Positions 1 through 6,948 of a stretch of 19,376 nt of DNA are shown one piece after another. The notes beneath the pieces were generated by a model. The model was not told the DNA's origin and made no database searches. It saw only the letters and a program-made list of their open reading frames with translations. How positions within the stretch are numbered: position 1 is the stretch's first letter; each line of letters begins with the position of its first letter. The translations under genes and the position numbers were made by a program. This DNA is from Opitutia bacterium (GTDB lineage: Bacteria > Verrucomicrobiota > Verrucomicrobiia > Opitutales > JANYDI01), in contig JANYDI010000051.1 of NCBI GenBank assembly GCA_025363695.1, positions 1-19,376 of the forward strand, read 5' to 3'.

Positions 1-40
1 CTAAAAATTAACTATGGGCAATATATCAGGTTTAATGAAT

Positions 41-128
41 CGCCCCTGTAGGGCTCTAAATCTTTTTTCTATGCCAAAACCCAGGGCTAAAGCCCTGGGC
101 TGACAAGCATTCGCCCCTGCAGGGCTCT
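41..128. repeat. Pair of 17-base direct repeats flanking a GC-rich hairpin
   Basis: CGCCCCTGTAGGGCTCT at 41-57 recurs as CGCCCCTGCAGGGCTCT at 112-128 with one change. Between them lies a perfect 9-base-pair hairpin, CCCAGGGCT/AGCCCTGGG, with arms at 80-88 and 91-99. Each direct repeat also contains a short CCCTG(T/C)AGGG palindrome. The sequence style, a CCCAGGG...CCCTGGG hairpin followed by GCCCCTG..GGGC, resembles REP-like palindromes that Y1/RAYT transposases use in other bacteria. That resemblance is from memory. No gene is seen in this stretch. Confidence 0.6.
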
Positions 129-186
129 CATTTTGTGGTTTTAATTTGATCAAAAGTCCAGTTTCGAAAGAAGTCTAATAATGGCC

Positions 187-314
187 GATCGCGAAGCGAT
201 CTGTGGAGGCCCTTGTATGTCCTATCCCGATAGCGATTTTGCCAAAATACGTAGTATTTTGCAAAATCGCTATCGGAAAGGGGATCCAAGGGGAGCGAGC
301 TCCCCTTGGCCCTT
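187..314 (+). repeat. Composite hairpin repeat, copy A (right half only)
   Basis: Three hairpins in the order shared by all copies. (1) GATCGC-GAA-GCGATC at 187-201. (2) A long stem with arms at 227-250 and 254-276, a 3-base loop and one bulged base. (3) The terminal hairpin CCAAGGGGAG-CGAG-CTCCCCTTGG at 286-309, followed by CCCTT. The linker TGTGGAGGCCCTTGTATG matches the equivalent linker in the other copies. The left half seen in copies B to E is missing and replaced by unrelated sequence. The open frame of the downstream transporter extends back through this element to 181, but those codons are repeat sequence and not gene. Confidence 0.85.
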
Positions 315-336
315 TCAACTTTCAGCTTTTAAAACC

Positions 337-1236
337 ATGAACTCAGCGTTGTTGCTCAAACTACTGCCCGGCCTGTGCGCTGGAGGGGTCTATGCCTTGT
401 CGGCTCTGTTGCTCAAGCGGGCCTTTAACGAAGGCGCCAGGCCGGGGCAATCCCTGATGTTTTCCAACCTCATGATGGCGGCCCTAGCCTTGCCGTTTTG
501 TGTTTACTTGGGGCCGCATCCGCACTGCTGGCTGGCTGCAGGATGCGTGGTGGCCATTACCTTTGTGGGCCAAATCGCTGGGTTTTGGGGCATACGGCTG
601 GGTAGTGTTTCCGTCATGACACCAATGCTGGGCTTAAAACCGCTGATTGTGGCTTTTTTGGCTTCCTTTTTAGCCCACGAGGCACTGACTTGGAACATCT
701 GGGCGGCAGCAGCGCTTACCACCTGCGCGCTTGTATTTTTAGGCGCCTCTGAACGCAACAACAGCTCCCAAACCGCCTTTATTCAGGCGGCAGGCGCGGC
801 CCTGGCTTGTTGCGCATGCTTTGCTTTGGCAGACGTCCTGATCGAACGCTGGGCCCCACAGTTGGGGGTATTGCCCTTCATTGCCTATACGACGCTGTTT
901 ATGGGCCTTCCAGCGCTCGTTATGCTTGCGTTCCAAAGCGTTCAGGAAAGCAAGCAGCTCCGCCTCTCCCCAGTAGCCTGGAAGTTTCTGCTTTGGGGCT
1001 GCGGGCTAACGGCCTTACAGACCCTCATTTTAGTGATATTTATCGCCTATATCGGCGAGGCCACCCTCATCAACATCACCTACAATACCCGCGGCCTATG
1101 GAGCCTTGCGCTCATTGCCTTAATTGGAAGGTATATGGGTATTTATGAGCATAAGATCAGCAAAAAAGCCCTGACGCAGAGGCTCGTGGGGGCAGGAGGG
1201 CTGTTTGCAGCGATTGTGCTGGTGCTAGGAGGTTAG
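337..1236 (+). CDS. EamA/DMT-superfamily transporter
   Basis: A 299-residue, strongly hydrophobic protein, the usual length for two-repeat EamA transporters of about ten membrane helices. These export or import small metabolites or drugs across the inner membrane; the substrate cannot be read from sequence. In the first half, SVMTPMLGLKPLIVAFLASF followed by LAHEALTWNIWAAAAL fits the end of an EamA repeat (proline-rich helix, then a conserved glutamate and a glycine/alanine helix). A second similar block occurs near the C-terminus around NTRGLWSLALIALIG. I chose the ATG at 337 because the longer frame from 181 lies entirely in repeat copy A. No Shine-Dalgarno is evident. It converges with the next gene and overlaps it by 12 bases at the 3' end. 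Confidence 0.8.
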   Translation: MNSALLLKLLPGLCAGGVYALSALLLKRAFNEGARPGQSLMFSNLMMAALALPFCVYLGPHPHCWLAAGCVVAITFVGQIAGFWGIRLGSVSVMTPMLGLKPLIVAFLASFLAHEALTWNIWAAAALTTCALVFLGASERNNSSQTAFIQAAGAALACCACFALADVLIERWAPQLGVLPFIAYTTLFMGLPALVMLAFQSVQESKQLRLSPVAWKFLLWGCGLTALQTLILVIFIAYIGEATLINITYNTRGLWSLALIALIGRYMGIYEHKISKKALTQRLVGAGGLFAAIVLVLGG

Positions 1237-1866
1237 GTAATTTTTAACAATCCTGTTTGCGTAGTTATCGAGAGGGTTAGTATTCGATTCCATTTGTTGT
1301 ACAGCAGCCTTGAAATCGGCTTCCTTGTACGTACTTTCTAGAATAGCGTTGCATATCTGCTCGAGCCGCTTATCGACATACTGCTCTTCAAGGCGATTAT
1401 AGGTGGCTTGCGACAGATCAGCTTCAGAAAGCTTTTTACCCCGCTTAGCCTGCTCTTTTTCGATCTGGCCCCGGACTTTCTCTCGATCTTTCATATGGCT
1501 TTTTAAGAGGCTTGAAGCCGCGTTCCCCTTAGCAGAGTCATCTGCAGAACCGTACATTTTATTAAATTCCATTACTAGCTCATTTTTATCATATGCCAGA
1601 TCCAGTGCATTTTTTAAAAAATGTGCTGCAACTTTTTTGAGCTCTCTTGGTTTGCCTAAGAGGCCTTTGATGGCATCTGGGGTGTACTCGACGTAAATGC
1701 CTCTCTTGGTCAAAGAAGTTTTACCTGAAGGGGAGGTCGACTCCTTTGCTCGTTGCGCTGATTCACTCTTGCTCGTTTTTCGACTAAAAAGGCCAGAAAC
1801 GGCAGACTTGACAGCGGACCGAATTTGTTTAGGTAGCGACGTTGCACTTGTGATTGGATTGGGCAT
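1225..1866 (-). CDS. Uncharacterised lysine-rich protein, paralogue of the 2923-3672 gene
   Basis: 213 residues; I do not recognise a family. It has a Ser/Thr/Pro-rich basic N-terminus, SAVSGLFSRK at residues 21-30, then a mostly helical, charged body with no signal peptide or membrane segment. Blocks shared with the 249-residue protein encoded at 2923-3672 are SLPKQIRSAV/SLPQKIKSAV, LKKVAAHFLKNAL/LKKVAANLLASAL, EFNKMYGSAD/EFDKMFGSAD and KEADFKAAVQQM/KEADFKAVVQKM, plus a similar C-terminal Asn-Tyr-Ala or Ser-Tyr-Ala segment. Both genes start at TTTATTATG. It is last of three same-strand genes with gaps of 45 and 54 bases, so an operon is likely. The block is AT-richer than its neighbours, suggesting later acquisition. 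A basic, Ser-rich N-terminus could be a secretion signal, but this is speculation. Confidence 0.75.
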   Translation of the reverse strand: MPNPITSATSLPKQIRSAVKSAVSGLFSRKTSKSESAQRAKESTSPSGKTSLTKRGIYVEYTPDAIKGLLGKPRELKKVAAHFLKNALDLAYDKNELVMEFNKMYGSADDSAKGNAASSLLKSHMKDREKVRGQIEKEQAKRGKKLSEADLSQATYNRLEEQYVDKRLEQICNAILESTYKEADFKAAVQQMESNTNPLDNYANRIVKNYLTS

Positions 1867-1911
1867 AATAAAAGAACTTATCTTGTTGAGTCAATGGCGC
1901 TTGGGGAGGAA

Positions 1912-2868
1912 TTATTTCTTATTTGGTCTTATTTTTAATTTCATACGGAACTGGTCCCTTCGCAATTGAATATCAGAATCTACGAAATCAGGGTATTTAC
2001 GATTCTTTACAGCCTTGGTAAACTGCTCAAGAATACTTCCTGAGATAGGGCCAGAATTTCTAATTGGGTGCTCTTCAGCAAACAATTTCACGGCTGTTTT
2101 TACCGCTCCTTCTCTTTCTTTTCCTTTTTCTTCACATCCTGTTAGTCCCTCTTCTCTTAATTTTGTTAAAGCTGGAGCTATTTTTTCATCTGGAAATCTA
2201 TTTTGCAGATGGATGAGGGTTTCCTTCGTGAACATACCTTTCGTATAGGCTTCAGCCATAAGCTTTGACTGGTTATTGATATACGCTTCTTTAACTTTTT
2301 CTTTATATCCATCTAAATCAAGACCAGGAGTCTTACCGTTAATGCGTTCATAGGCCTTAAAGCTTTGCTTGAGTAAGTCATCCTCATCGCTAAATTTGTC
2401 GTCAGTGAAACGGCATATTATATTTGAAAATTCCTCTTCTAATAGTTTTCCATATGCCTTTTTTATCTCTGATTGATATAGATGATTAAGTTTCGTTCCA
2501 AGTTCTTTTTTATCACCAGCTTTTTGTATACCTTTTGAAAGATCTCCTAATGAGTATTCAGGTGGCATTGGGTTGCTTCCTACAGGGGTACCCTTGAGGA
2601 ACCCTTCCATGAAAGCTCTCTGCTTATCAAGCCCTTTAGTATCGCTGTTTACTGCCTTGTGCTTTAATAGGCCTTTAATTTGACTCAATTGCTTGATGGC
2701 ATTCGACTTCTGGGGCTTTGTTGGTTGTATGGTTACTACGAAATCCTCTATTTTTTGTGGACTATCATTTTCAGGATTTCCAGATGGACGCGTCCACTCC
2801 TTCTCACTAACCTGTCTGGTTAAGTTAGGCTTAGGCAAATTTGGTAATTTATTATTGATACCTGGCAT
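1912..2868 (-). CDS. Uncharacterised lysine-rich soluble protein
   Basis: 318 residues, not recognised. Residues 1-60 are rich in Pro, Asn, Ser and Lys and look disordered. The remainder is charged and probably helical. It ends in a very basic tail (DQFRMKLKIRPNKK). There is no membrane segment, no signal peptide and only two cysteines, at about 151 and 247. I see no convincing similarity to the paralogous pair on either side, although composition is alike. It sits between them on the same strand with gaps of 54 and 45 bases, so co-expression is likely. The start is the ATG at 2868 with no clear ribosome site; the upstream stretch CAAGCGCTGTTTTTATG has no purine block. Base composition is clearly AT-richer than the flanking transporter genes. 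Confidence 0.7.
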   Translation of the reverse strand: MPGINNKLPNLPKPNLTRQVSEKEWTRPSGNPENDSPQKIEDFVVTIQPTKPQKSNAIKQLSQIKGLLKHKAVNSDTKGLDKQRAFMEGFLKGTPVGSNPMPPEYSLGDLSKGIQKAGDKKELGTKLNHLYQSEIKKAYGKLLEEEFSNIICRFTDDKFSDEDDLLKQSFKAYERINGKTPGLDLDGYKEKVKEAYINNQSKLMAEAYTKGMFTKETLIHLQNRFPDEKIAPALTKLREEGLTGCEEKGKEREGAVKTAVKLFAEEHPIRNSGPISGSILEQFTKAVKNRKYPDFVDSDIQLRRDQFRMKLKIRPNKK

Positions 2869-2922
2869 AAAAACAGCGCTTGGCGTGGATGGGGGGTTCT
2901 GGATTGAGGTAAGTGGAAAACC

Positions 2923-3672
2923 TTATGGCTTCTTAAGGAAATCAGCAACGAGAGCGTTTGCGTAGCTACTAAGGGGATTAAGGGGATCAGTATCTATTTT
3001 CATTTTTTGTACAACAGCCTTGAAATCTGCTTCCTTGTAGTTGTTTTTTAAGATATCGTCGAGCATCTCCTCAATTTTTTCATTGACATACCGAGACTTA
3101 AGGCGGTCATGGGCTTGCTGTGCTACTTTATCAGTTTGTGCTTTTTCTTCACGAGCCGGGTCTTTTAGGTCTTCCAGACTCTCTAGGTATGTTAGGGTTT
3201 CTAGTCGTTCTGTTTTTTTCTGACTAGTTCCGGGAAACTTCTTCTCTTGTTCTGCTTGCTTGTCATTAATCTCGCGGAGCTCCCTTCTGAAGGCTTTCGT
3301 GTAACTCTCTATGGACTTCATATTTGTCTTACCGATTACAGTACCATCGGCAGAGCCAAACATCTTATCAAATTCAGCCTCCAGCTTATCCTTATGCTGT
3401 TTCTTCAGTGCACTGGCTAAAAGGTTTGCTGCAACTTTCTTGAGATCTTTTGGATTCTTTGCATACGCTTTGACATCAGCTACAGCGTATGTAGCACCGA
3501 TATCCCTCTCGGTTACCGGATGTTTTTCAAAGGTATAGGGCCCTCTCTTTTTTTGTCGTACGTCCGCTCTACCCGTACCTGCTTTACGAGTAAAAAGGCC
3601 AGAAACAGCAGACTTAATCTTTTGAGGCAGGGATGTTGAGCTTGTTTTTGGGGATGATATTCGACTTGTCAT
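2923..3672 (-). CDS. Uncharacterised lysine-rich protein, paralogue of the 1225-1866 gene
   Basis: 249 residues from the ATG at 3672. An alternative GTG at 3702 would add ten hydrophobic residues. I prefer 3672 because the paralogue starts at the same TTTATTATG string and the protein alignment begins there. The N-terminus is Ser/Thr/Pro rich, with SAVSGLFTRK at residues 21-30, the same positions as SAVSGLFSRK in the paralogue. LKKVA at 77-81, EFDKMFGSAD at 100-109 and KEADFKAVVQKM at 213-224 are the other shared blocks. Relative to the paralogue it has about 35 extra residues, mainly an Asp/Glu/Lys-rich segment at 140-190. It is probably cytoplasmic or secreted; the function is unknown. It is first in a three-gene minus-strand run and divergent from the oppA-like gene. 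Confidence 0.75.
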   Translation of the reverse strand: MTSRISSPKTSSTSLPQKIKSAVSGLFTRKAGTGRADVRQKKRGPYTFEKHPVTERDIGATYAVADVKAYAKNPKDLKKVAANLLASALKKQHKDKLEAEFDKMFGSADGTVIGKTNMKSIESYTKAFRRELREINDKQAEQEKKFPGTSQKKTERLETLTYLESLEDLKDPAREEKAQTDKVAQQAHDRLKSRYVNEKIEEMLDDILKNNYKEADFKAVVQKMKIDTDPLNPLSSYANALVADFLKKP

Positions 3673-3751
3673 AATAAATAATATTACATTGTTAACTAAC
3701 ACATCGTCACCCCACGCCCAAACTTAAGCAAAATCATCCACTTATTTCCGC

Positions 3752-3780
3752 TTGACAGGCACCCTTACACCCTTTACCCT
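3752..3780 (+). promoter_or_regulatory. Putative sigma70-type promoter for the oppA-like gene
   Basis: A perfect -35 TTGACA at 3752-3757, a 17-base spacer and a weak -10 TACCCT at 3775-3780. Transcription would begin near 3787, only a few bases before the ATG at 3791, so the mRNA would be almost leaderless. The TTG of the -35 box lies in frame with the gene and could be mistaken for its start codon. Confidence 0.45.
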
Positions 3781-3790
3781 CCGGGCCATT

Positions 3791-5434
3791 ATGAATTGTG
3801 GAAACAAATCCGAAAGCTGTGGAGGCTGTTGCACACGAGGATTCAGCTGGATCCTACTGCTGCTGCTGGGGGCTTTGGGCTATTGGGCTTCCTGTGGGCT
3901 CACGGATGTGCAAAAAGCCACGCGCGCGGGTATTTTACTCATGGGTATTGAGGAAGAACCTAGCAGTTTAGACCCGCAACTGCTGATTCCCATTGAGAAC
4001 CAATGCGTTATGGCTGCGCTGTTTGAGGGCCTGGTTCTTGCACAAGCGGATACGCCCGAACCTGCGCCTGGGATGGCTCAAAGCTGGGAGGTCGATACCA
4101 CGGGATCTATTTATACGTTCCATTTGCGGCCTGAAGCCGCTTGGTCGGACGGGCATCCTTTGACAGCTCAGGATTTTGTTTTTGCCTTCAAACGCTCGCT
4201 TAGCGGGCGTCATGCCGATCAATTTGACGTGCTCAAGGGTGCCCAAAACTACCGCTTGGGCAGCACTTCGGATTTTGGCTCCGTAGGGGTAAAAGCCCTC
4301 GATGCCCACACGCTGCAACTCACGCTTAGTCAAGCCGTTCCGTACTTTTTGTCCCTCCTCACCCATTGGGCGTGGAGCCCCTTGCCTCAGCACATCCTGG
4401 ACGCCTGCCGCACTCCCGAACACGGAGATGCCCTTTGGACGCAAAATTTGGTCTGTAACGGGCCTTTTATGCCCAAAAAATTAGTGCACAATGGCTACCT
4501 AGATGTAACGCGCAACCCTCATTACTGGGACGCGCTGGCGCTCAACGGGATCCATTTTGCCTTCATGAAGGCCGAGACGCAACAACGTGCTTTTGAGGGC
4601 CAACAACTTCACATCGCCACCTGCGTCCCTAGCCATGCCCAGGAAAAGTATAAGGCTTCGGGAGACCTCAAAATGGATCCCTTTTTGGGAACCTATTACT
4701 ACATTTTCAATACACGCCACGAAGCCCTCAAGGATGTGCGTGTACGCAGGGCCCTCTGTATGGCGATTGACCGCAAGGCGCTTATTCAGCGGGTTACCGG
4801 GGGCATGGAACACCCCGCTTACAGCCTGGTTCCCCCTCAAATTCCCCATTACCAAGCCCCTGAAAACAGCCTCACTGAGGACGCCAAGCAAGCCCAAAAC
4901 TTACTCGCTCAGGCAGGCTACCCAAGCGGTAAAAATTTCCCTAAACTGGAGATTCTATTCAATACCGCTGACTCACACAAGCTTATGGCCGAAGCCATCC
5001 AGTACAGCTGGAAGCACGTTTTGGGCATTGAGGTTGAGCTCGTAAATCAGGAGTTTAAAGTCTATTTAGACAGCCGCGCGAAGGGGCAATTTATGGTCGC
5101 TCGAGCCAGCTGGATCGGCGATTACGTGGACTCCTACACATTTTTGTCCATCTGGCATAGCCGCGCAAGCAACAACTACGCTGGCTGGACAGATGCCCGC
5201 TATGACGCCTTACTGGAAGCCTCCAATCAGCAAAGCGATCCGCAAAAACGCCGCGCCCTCATGCGTGATGCCGAAGGCCTCTTGCTCGAAGGTGCGCCGC
5301 TCATGCCCATCTACTTCTACAATACACGCCAGCTCGTACGCCCCGAAGTCTCAGGCAGGATGCAGCATTTGCTGAAATGGTATAATTATAAATTTATGGA
5401 TGTAAGAAAAGGGCTAAGGGGAGAAAAAGGCTAA
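3791..5434 (+). CDS. OppA-like peptide ABC transporter substrate-binding lipoprotein
   Basis: 547 residues from the ATG at 3791, matching family 5 extracellular solute-binding proteins (peptide/nickel binding). It would sit outside the inner membrane and pass oligopeptides to an Opp/Dpp permease. Visible signs are a hydrophobic segment at 18-33 followed by WASC at 32-35 as a possible lipobox; ILLMGIEEEPSSLDPQ at the mature start; LRPEAAWSDGHPLTAQDFVF, the family signature, from about 112; VRVRRALCMAIDRKALI in the middle; and a C-terminal MPIYFYNTRQLVRPEV segment. No permease or ATPase genes are nearby, so it is an orphan binding protein. The cytoplasmic side of the signal peptide is odd: Cys at 3, 10, 13 and 14 in the first 14 residues. 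The last residues (KGLRGEKG) and stop abut repeat copy B. Assignment to the family is firm; the ligand is not known. Confidence 0.88.
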   Translation: MNCGNKSESCGGCCTRGFSWILLLLLGALGYWASCGLTDVQKATRAGILLMGIEEEPSSLDPQLLIPIENQCVMAALFEGLVLAQADTPEPAPGMAQSWEVDTTGSIYTFHLRPEAAWSDGHPLTAQDFVFAFKRSLSGRHADQFDVLKGAQNYRLGSTSDFGSVGVKALDAHTLQLTLSQAVPYFLSLLTHWAWSPLPQHILDACRTPEHGDALWTQNLVCNGPFMPKKLVHNGYLDVTRNPHYWDALALNGIHFAFMKAETQQRAFEGQQLHIATCVPSHAQEKYKASGDLKMDPFLGTYYYIFNTRHEALKDVRVRRALCMAIDRKALIQRVTGGMEHPAYSLVPPQIPHYQAPENSLTEDAKQAQNLLAQAGYPSGKNFPKLEILFNTADSHKLMAEAIQYSWKHVLGIEVELVNQEFKVYLDSRAKGQFMVARASWIGDYVDSYTFLSIWHSRASNNYAGWTDARYDALLEASNQQSDPQKRRALMRDAEGLLLEGAPLMPIYFYNTRQLVRPEVSGRMQHLLKWYNYKFMDVRKGLRGEKG

Positions 5435-5464
5435 GGGCTAGGGGGCACTCGTGCCCCTTAGGAT

Positions 5465-5576
5465 GGTTTTAGGGGGGCATTGGGGTTTGGGGCGGCGTCA
5501 TGGAAGTGACTCACGCACCGTAGTGCGCTACGCACTTCCCTTCCTTGTCCGAACCCCCAATGCCTCCCCTAAAACC
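5465..5576. repeat. Long imperfect inverted repeat inside copy B
   Basis: The left arm at 5465-5488 starts GGTTTTAGGGGGGCATTGGG and the right arm at 5552-5576 ends TGCCTCCCCTAAAACC, pairing over about 24 bases with few mismatches. The interior contains CGGCGTCA at 5493-5500 and TTCCTTGTC at 5541-5549, separated by 40 bases that themselves form nested stems (GGAAGTG/CACTTCC and GTAG/CTAC). The same arrangement with different arm sequence occurs at 8201-8323. Confidence 0.8.
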
Positions 5577-5644
5577 GGCTCGAAGCAGTTCATAAAATAC
5601 ACCCGGATCGCTTCGCGATCGTGGAGGGGCTTAGTATATGCTAT

Positions 5645-5694
5645 CAGGTAGCGATTTATTATAAATACGTAGTATTTTAATAAATCGCTACCTG
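5645..5694. repeat. 50-base hairpin identical to the one in copy D
   Basis: The stem begins CAGGTAGCGATTTATT and ends AATAAATCGCTACCTG, with a GTA loop at about 5669-5671 and one bulged base in the left arm. All 50 bases match 12762-12811 in copy D, which suggests recent copying or gene conversion between the two sites. Confidence 0.85.
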
Positions 5695-5763
5695 TAGGGG
5701 ATCCTAAGGGGCGCAAGCGCCCCTTAGCCCGTTTCTTACCTTCCTCTTTCTTGCCATTCACGC

Positions 5764-6948
5764 GTGTACAACAAGCCACAGTATCCCCAATATTTAGAAG
5801 CCTTTTGGACACAGCAGGCCCAGGATGTCCTGGGGCCTCGGTCGTTGACGGCCTTGAGGGAGCATGTTTGGGCATTGAGTACGCAGTTTACGGCGGAACG
5901 GCCGGAGCATTTTTCGAATTATCATCGGAGCGCGTGGACGCTCTTGGCCTATGGCTTGTATTTTTTTCCACAAAGCTGGGTGCGCTTGCGCTACCCCTTG
6001 CAGGAGCTTTTTGAATTCAGAGGCTGGCAACCCAAGCTTTCGGGATCCGCTCAGGGGCTGAAAATCCTAGACCTGGGTGCCGGATTAGGAGCTACGGGTC
6101 TGAGTGCCTTGGCGTATTTGAGCGGTCGTGGCTACGCGCATGTGCAACTGCACGCGGTAGACCACTCGGCGCAAGCGTTGGAAGCTTTGGAAAAACTGCA
6201 CCGCGCCTGTTATGATACCTTTTGGCCAGGTAGCCAGCTGAAGATTTATCGAGAATCGATGCTGCGCGTAGGGCCCGAGCATCCCCGTTTAGGCAAGGAA
6301 TCCTTTGACCTCATCATCCTGGGGTTTAGCCTGAATGAAAGCCACGCCCAGGCCGAATTTGACGATAAACTTTTTTTCCTCAAACACCTTACGCAGCTGC
6401 TGTCGCCTTCGGGAATTTTGCTCATCTTGGAACCAGCGCTCAAGGAAACCTCTGAAGCGTTACAACGCCTTTCAGCAGAACTCATCCAAAAGAGCAACCT
6501 TTTCAGCTGGGGCCCCTATCTGCACCAGGGTCCCTGCCCGCTGCTGAGCAAAGGAGACGTCTGGACCCACGAGGTTCGGACTTGGCGTATCCCCCAAAAA
6601 CTACAACAACTGGGCACCCCCCTGTTCAAGGTCCTTCATGAGCTCAAATTCAGCTTCAGCGCCCTGGGGAAAAGGGGGGCCCCAGCCCTGTCTGAAATGG
6701 GGCATACGCTGCGTTTGGTGGCGCCGCCTTACGAAACAAAATCAGTATATCTCCTTAAGGGCGTCGCCCAAGACGGGCAGATCCACAGCTACGAACTCCA
6801 AAGACGTGATGCCCCGCGAGCGCGCATGGCCTTTTTAAAACACCTTGAGCGCGGTGATTTTGTGCATATCCCGGTATTTAAGACGCTTCCCGGACACGAA
6901 CACTTTCGCCTGCAAGCCCCGGAGGACATTATTTTACTAACGCCATGA
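5764..6948 (+). CDS. Rsm22-like SAM-dependent methyltransferase
   Basis: 394 residues starting at GTG 5764, the only start available after repeat copy B. It resembles the Rsm22/METTL17 family linked to the small ribosomal subunit, so a role in ribosome assembly or rRNA methylation is likely. SAM-binding motif I is ILDLGAGLGATG at 101-112. FSLNES at 188-193 corresponds to the family's SYVLNEL segment, ILLILEPALKETSEALQ at 218-234 to LLIEPGTP.GF..L, and HQGPCPLLSKGDVW at 254-267 to HDGPCPL..GDWC. FKVLHELKFSFSAL at 288-301 matches the family's KFSY region, followed by an OB-like tail. The family's cysteine cluster is mostly gone: the usual APCPH reads GPYLH and WCHF reads VWTHE, leaving Cys258. 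The gene overlaps murD as ATGA, so translation is probably coupled. Confidence 0.8.
   Translation: MYNKPQYPQYLEAFWTQQAQDVLGPRSLTALREHVWALSTQFTAERPEHFSNYHRSAWTLLAYGLYFFPQSWVRLRYPLQELFEFRGWQPKLSGSAQGLKILDLGAGLGATGLSALAYLSGRGYAHVQLHAVDHSAQALEALEKLHRACYDTFWPGSQLKIYRESMLRVGPEHPRLGKESFDLIILGFSLNESHAQAEFDDKLFFLKHLTQLLSPSGILLILEPALKETSEALQRLSAELIQKSNLFSWGPYLHQGPCPLLSKGDVWTHEVRTWRIPQKLQQLGTPLFKVLHELKFSFSALGKRGAPALSEMGHTLRLVAPPYETKSVYLLKGVAQDGQIHSYELQRRDAPRARMAFLKHLERGDFVHIPVFKTLPGHEHFRLQAPEDIILLTP

Larger units (their letters stand above)
5433..5730 (+). repeat. Composite hairpin repeat, copy B (subtype with long inner inverted repeat)
   Basis: The order is terminal hairpin CTAGGGGGCA-CTCG-TGCCCCTTAG (5438-5461); long imperfect inverted repeat (5465-5576); short linker GCAGTTCATAAAATACACCCG; GATCGC-TTC-GCGATC (5606-5620); linker GTGGAGGGGCTTAGTATATG; 50-base hairpin (5645-5694); terminal hairpin CTAAGGGGCG-CAAG-CGCCCCTTAG (5704-5727) followed by CCC. 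The left end, AAGGGCTAGGGGGC, and the right end are inverted copies of each other. The left end overlaps the TAA stop of the oppA-like gene. It fills the gap before the Rsm22-like gene; nothing else is seen there except about 33 bases of pyrimidine-rich leader. Confidence 0.9.

Noticed and set aside
181..336. N-terminal extension of the EamA-like transporter
   Set aside because: These in-frame codons are repeat copy A (hairpins and linker), and the hydrophobic protein begins at ATG 337.
504..936. Open frames antisense to the transporter gene
   Set aside because: They mirror the real gene, with no recognisable product and no start signals.
3968..4897. Antisense open frames of 130-158 codons under the oppA-like gene
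   Set aside because: GC-rich shadow frames; the sense frame is a clear family 5 binding protein.
5604..5640. GGAGG...ATG in the repeat linker as a ribosome site and start
   Set aside because: Spacing and ATG are not kept in other copies (ATC or ATT in C and D) and no frame of useful length follows.
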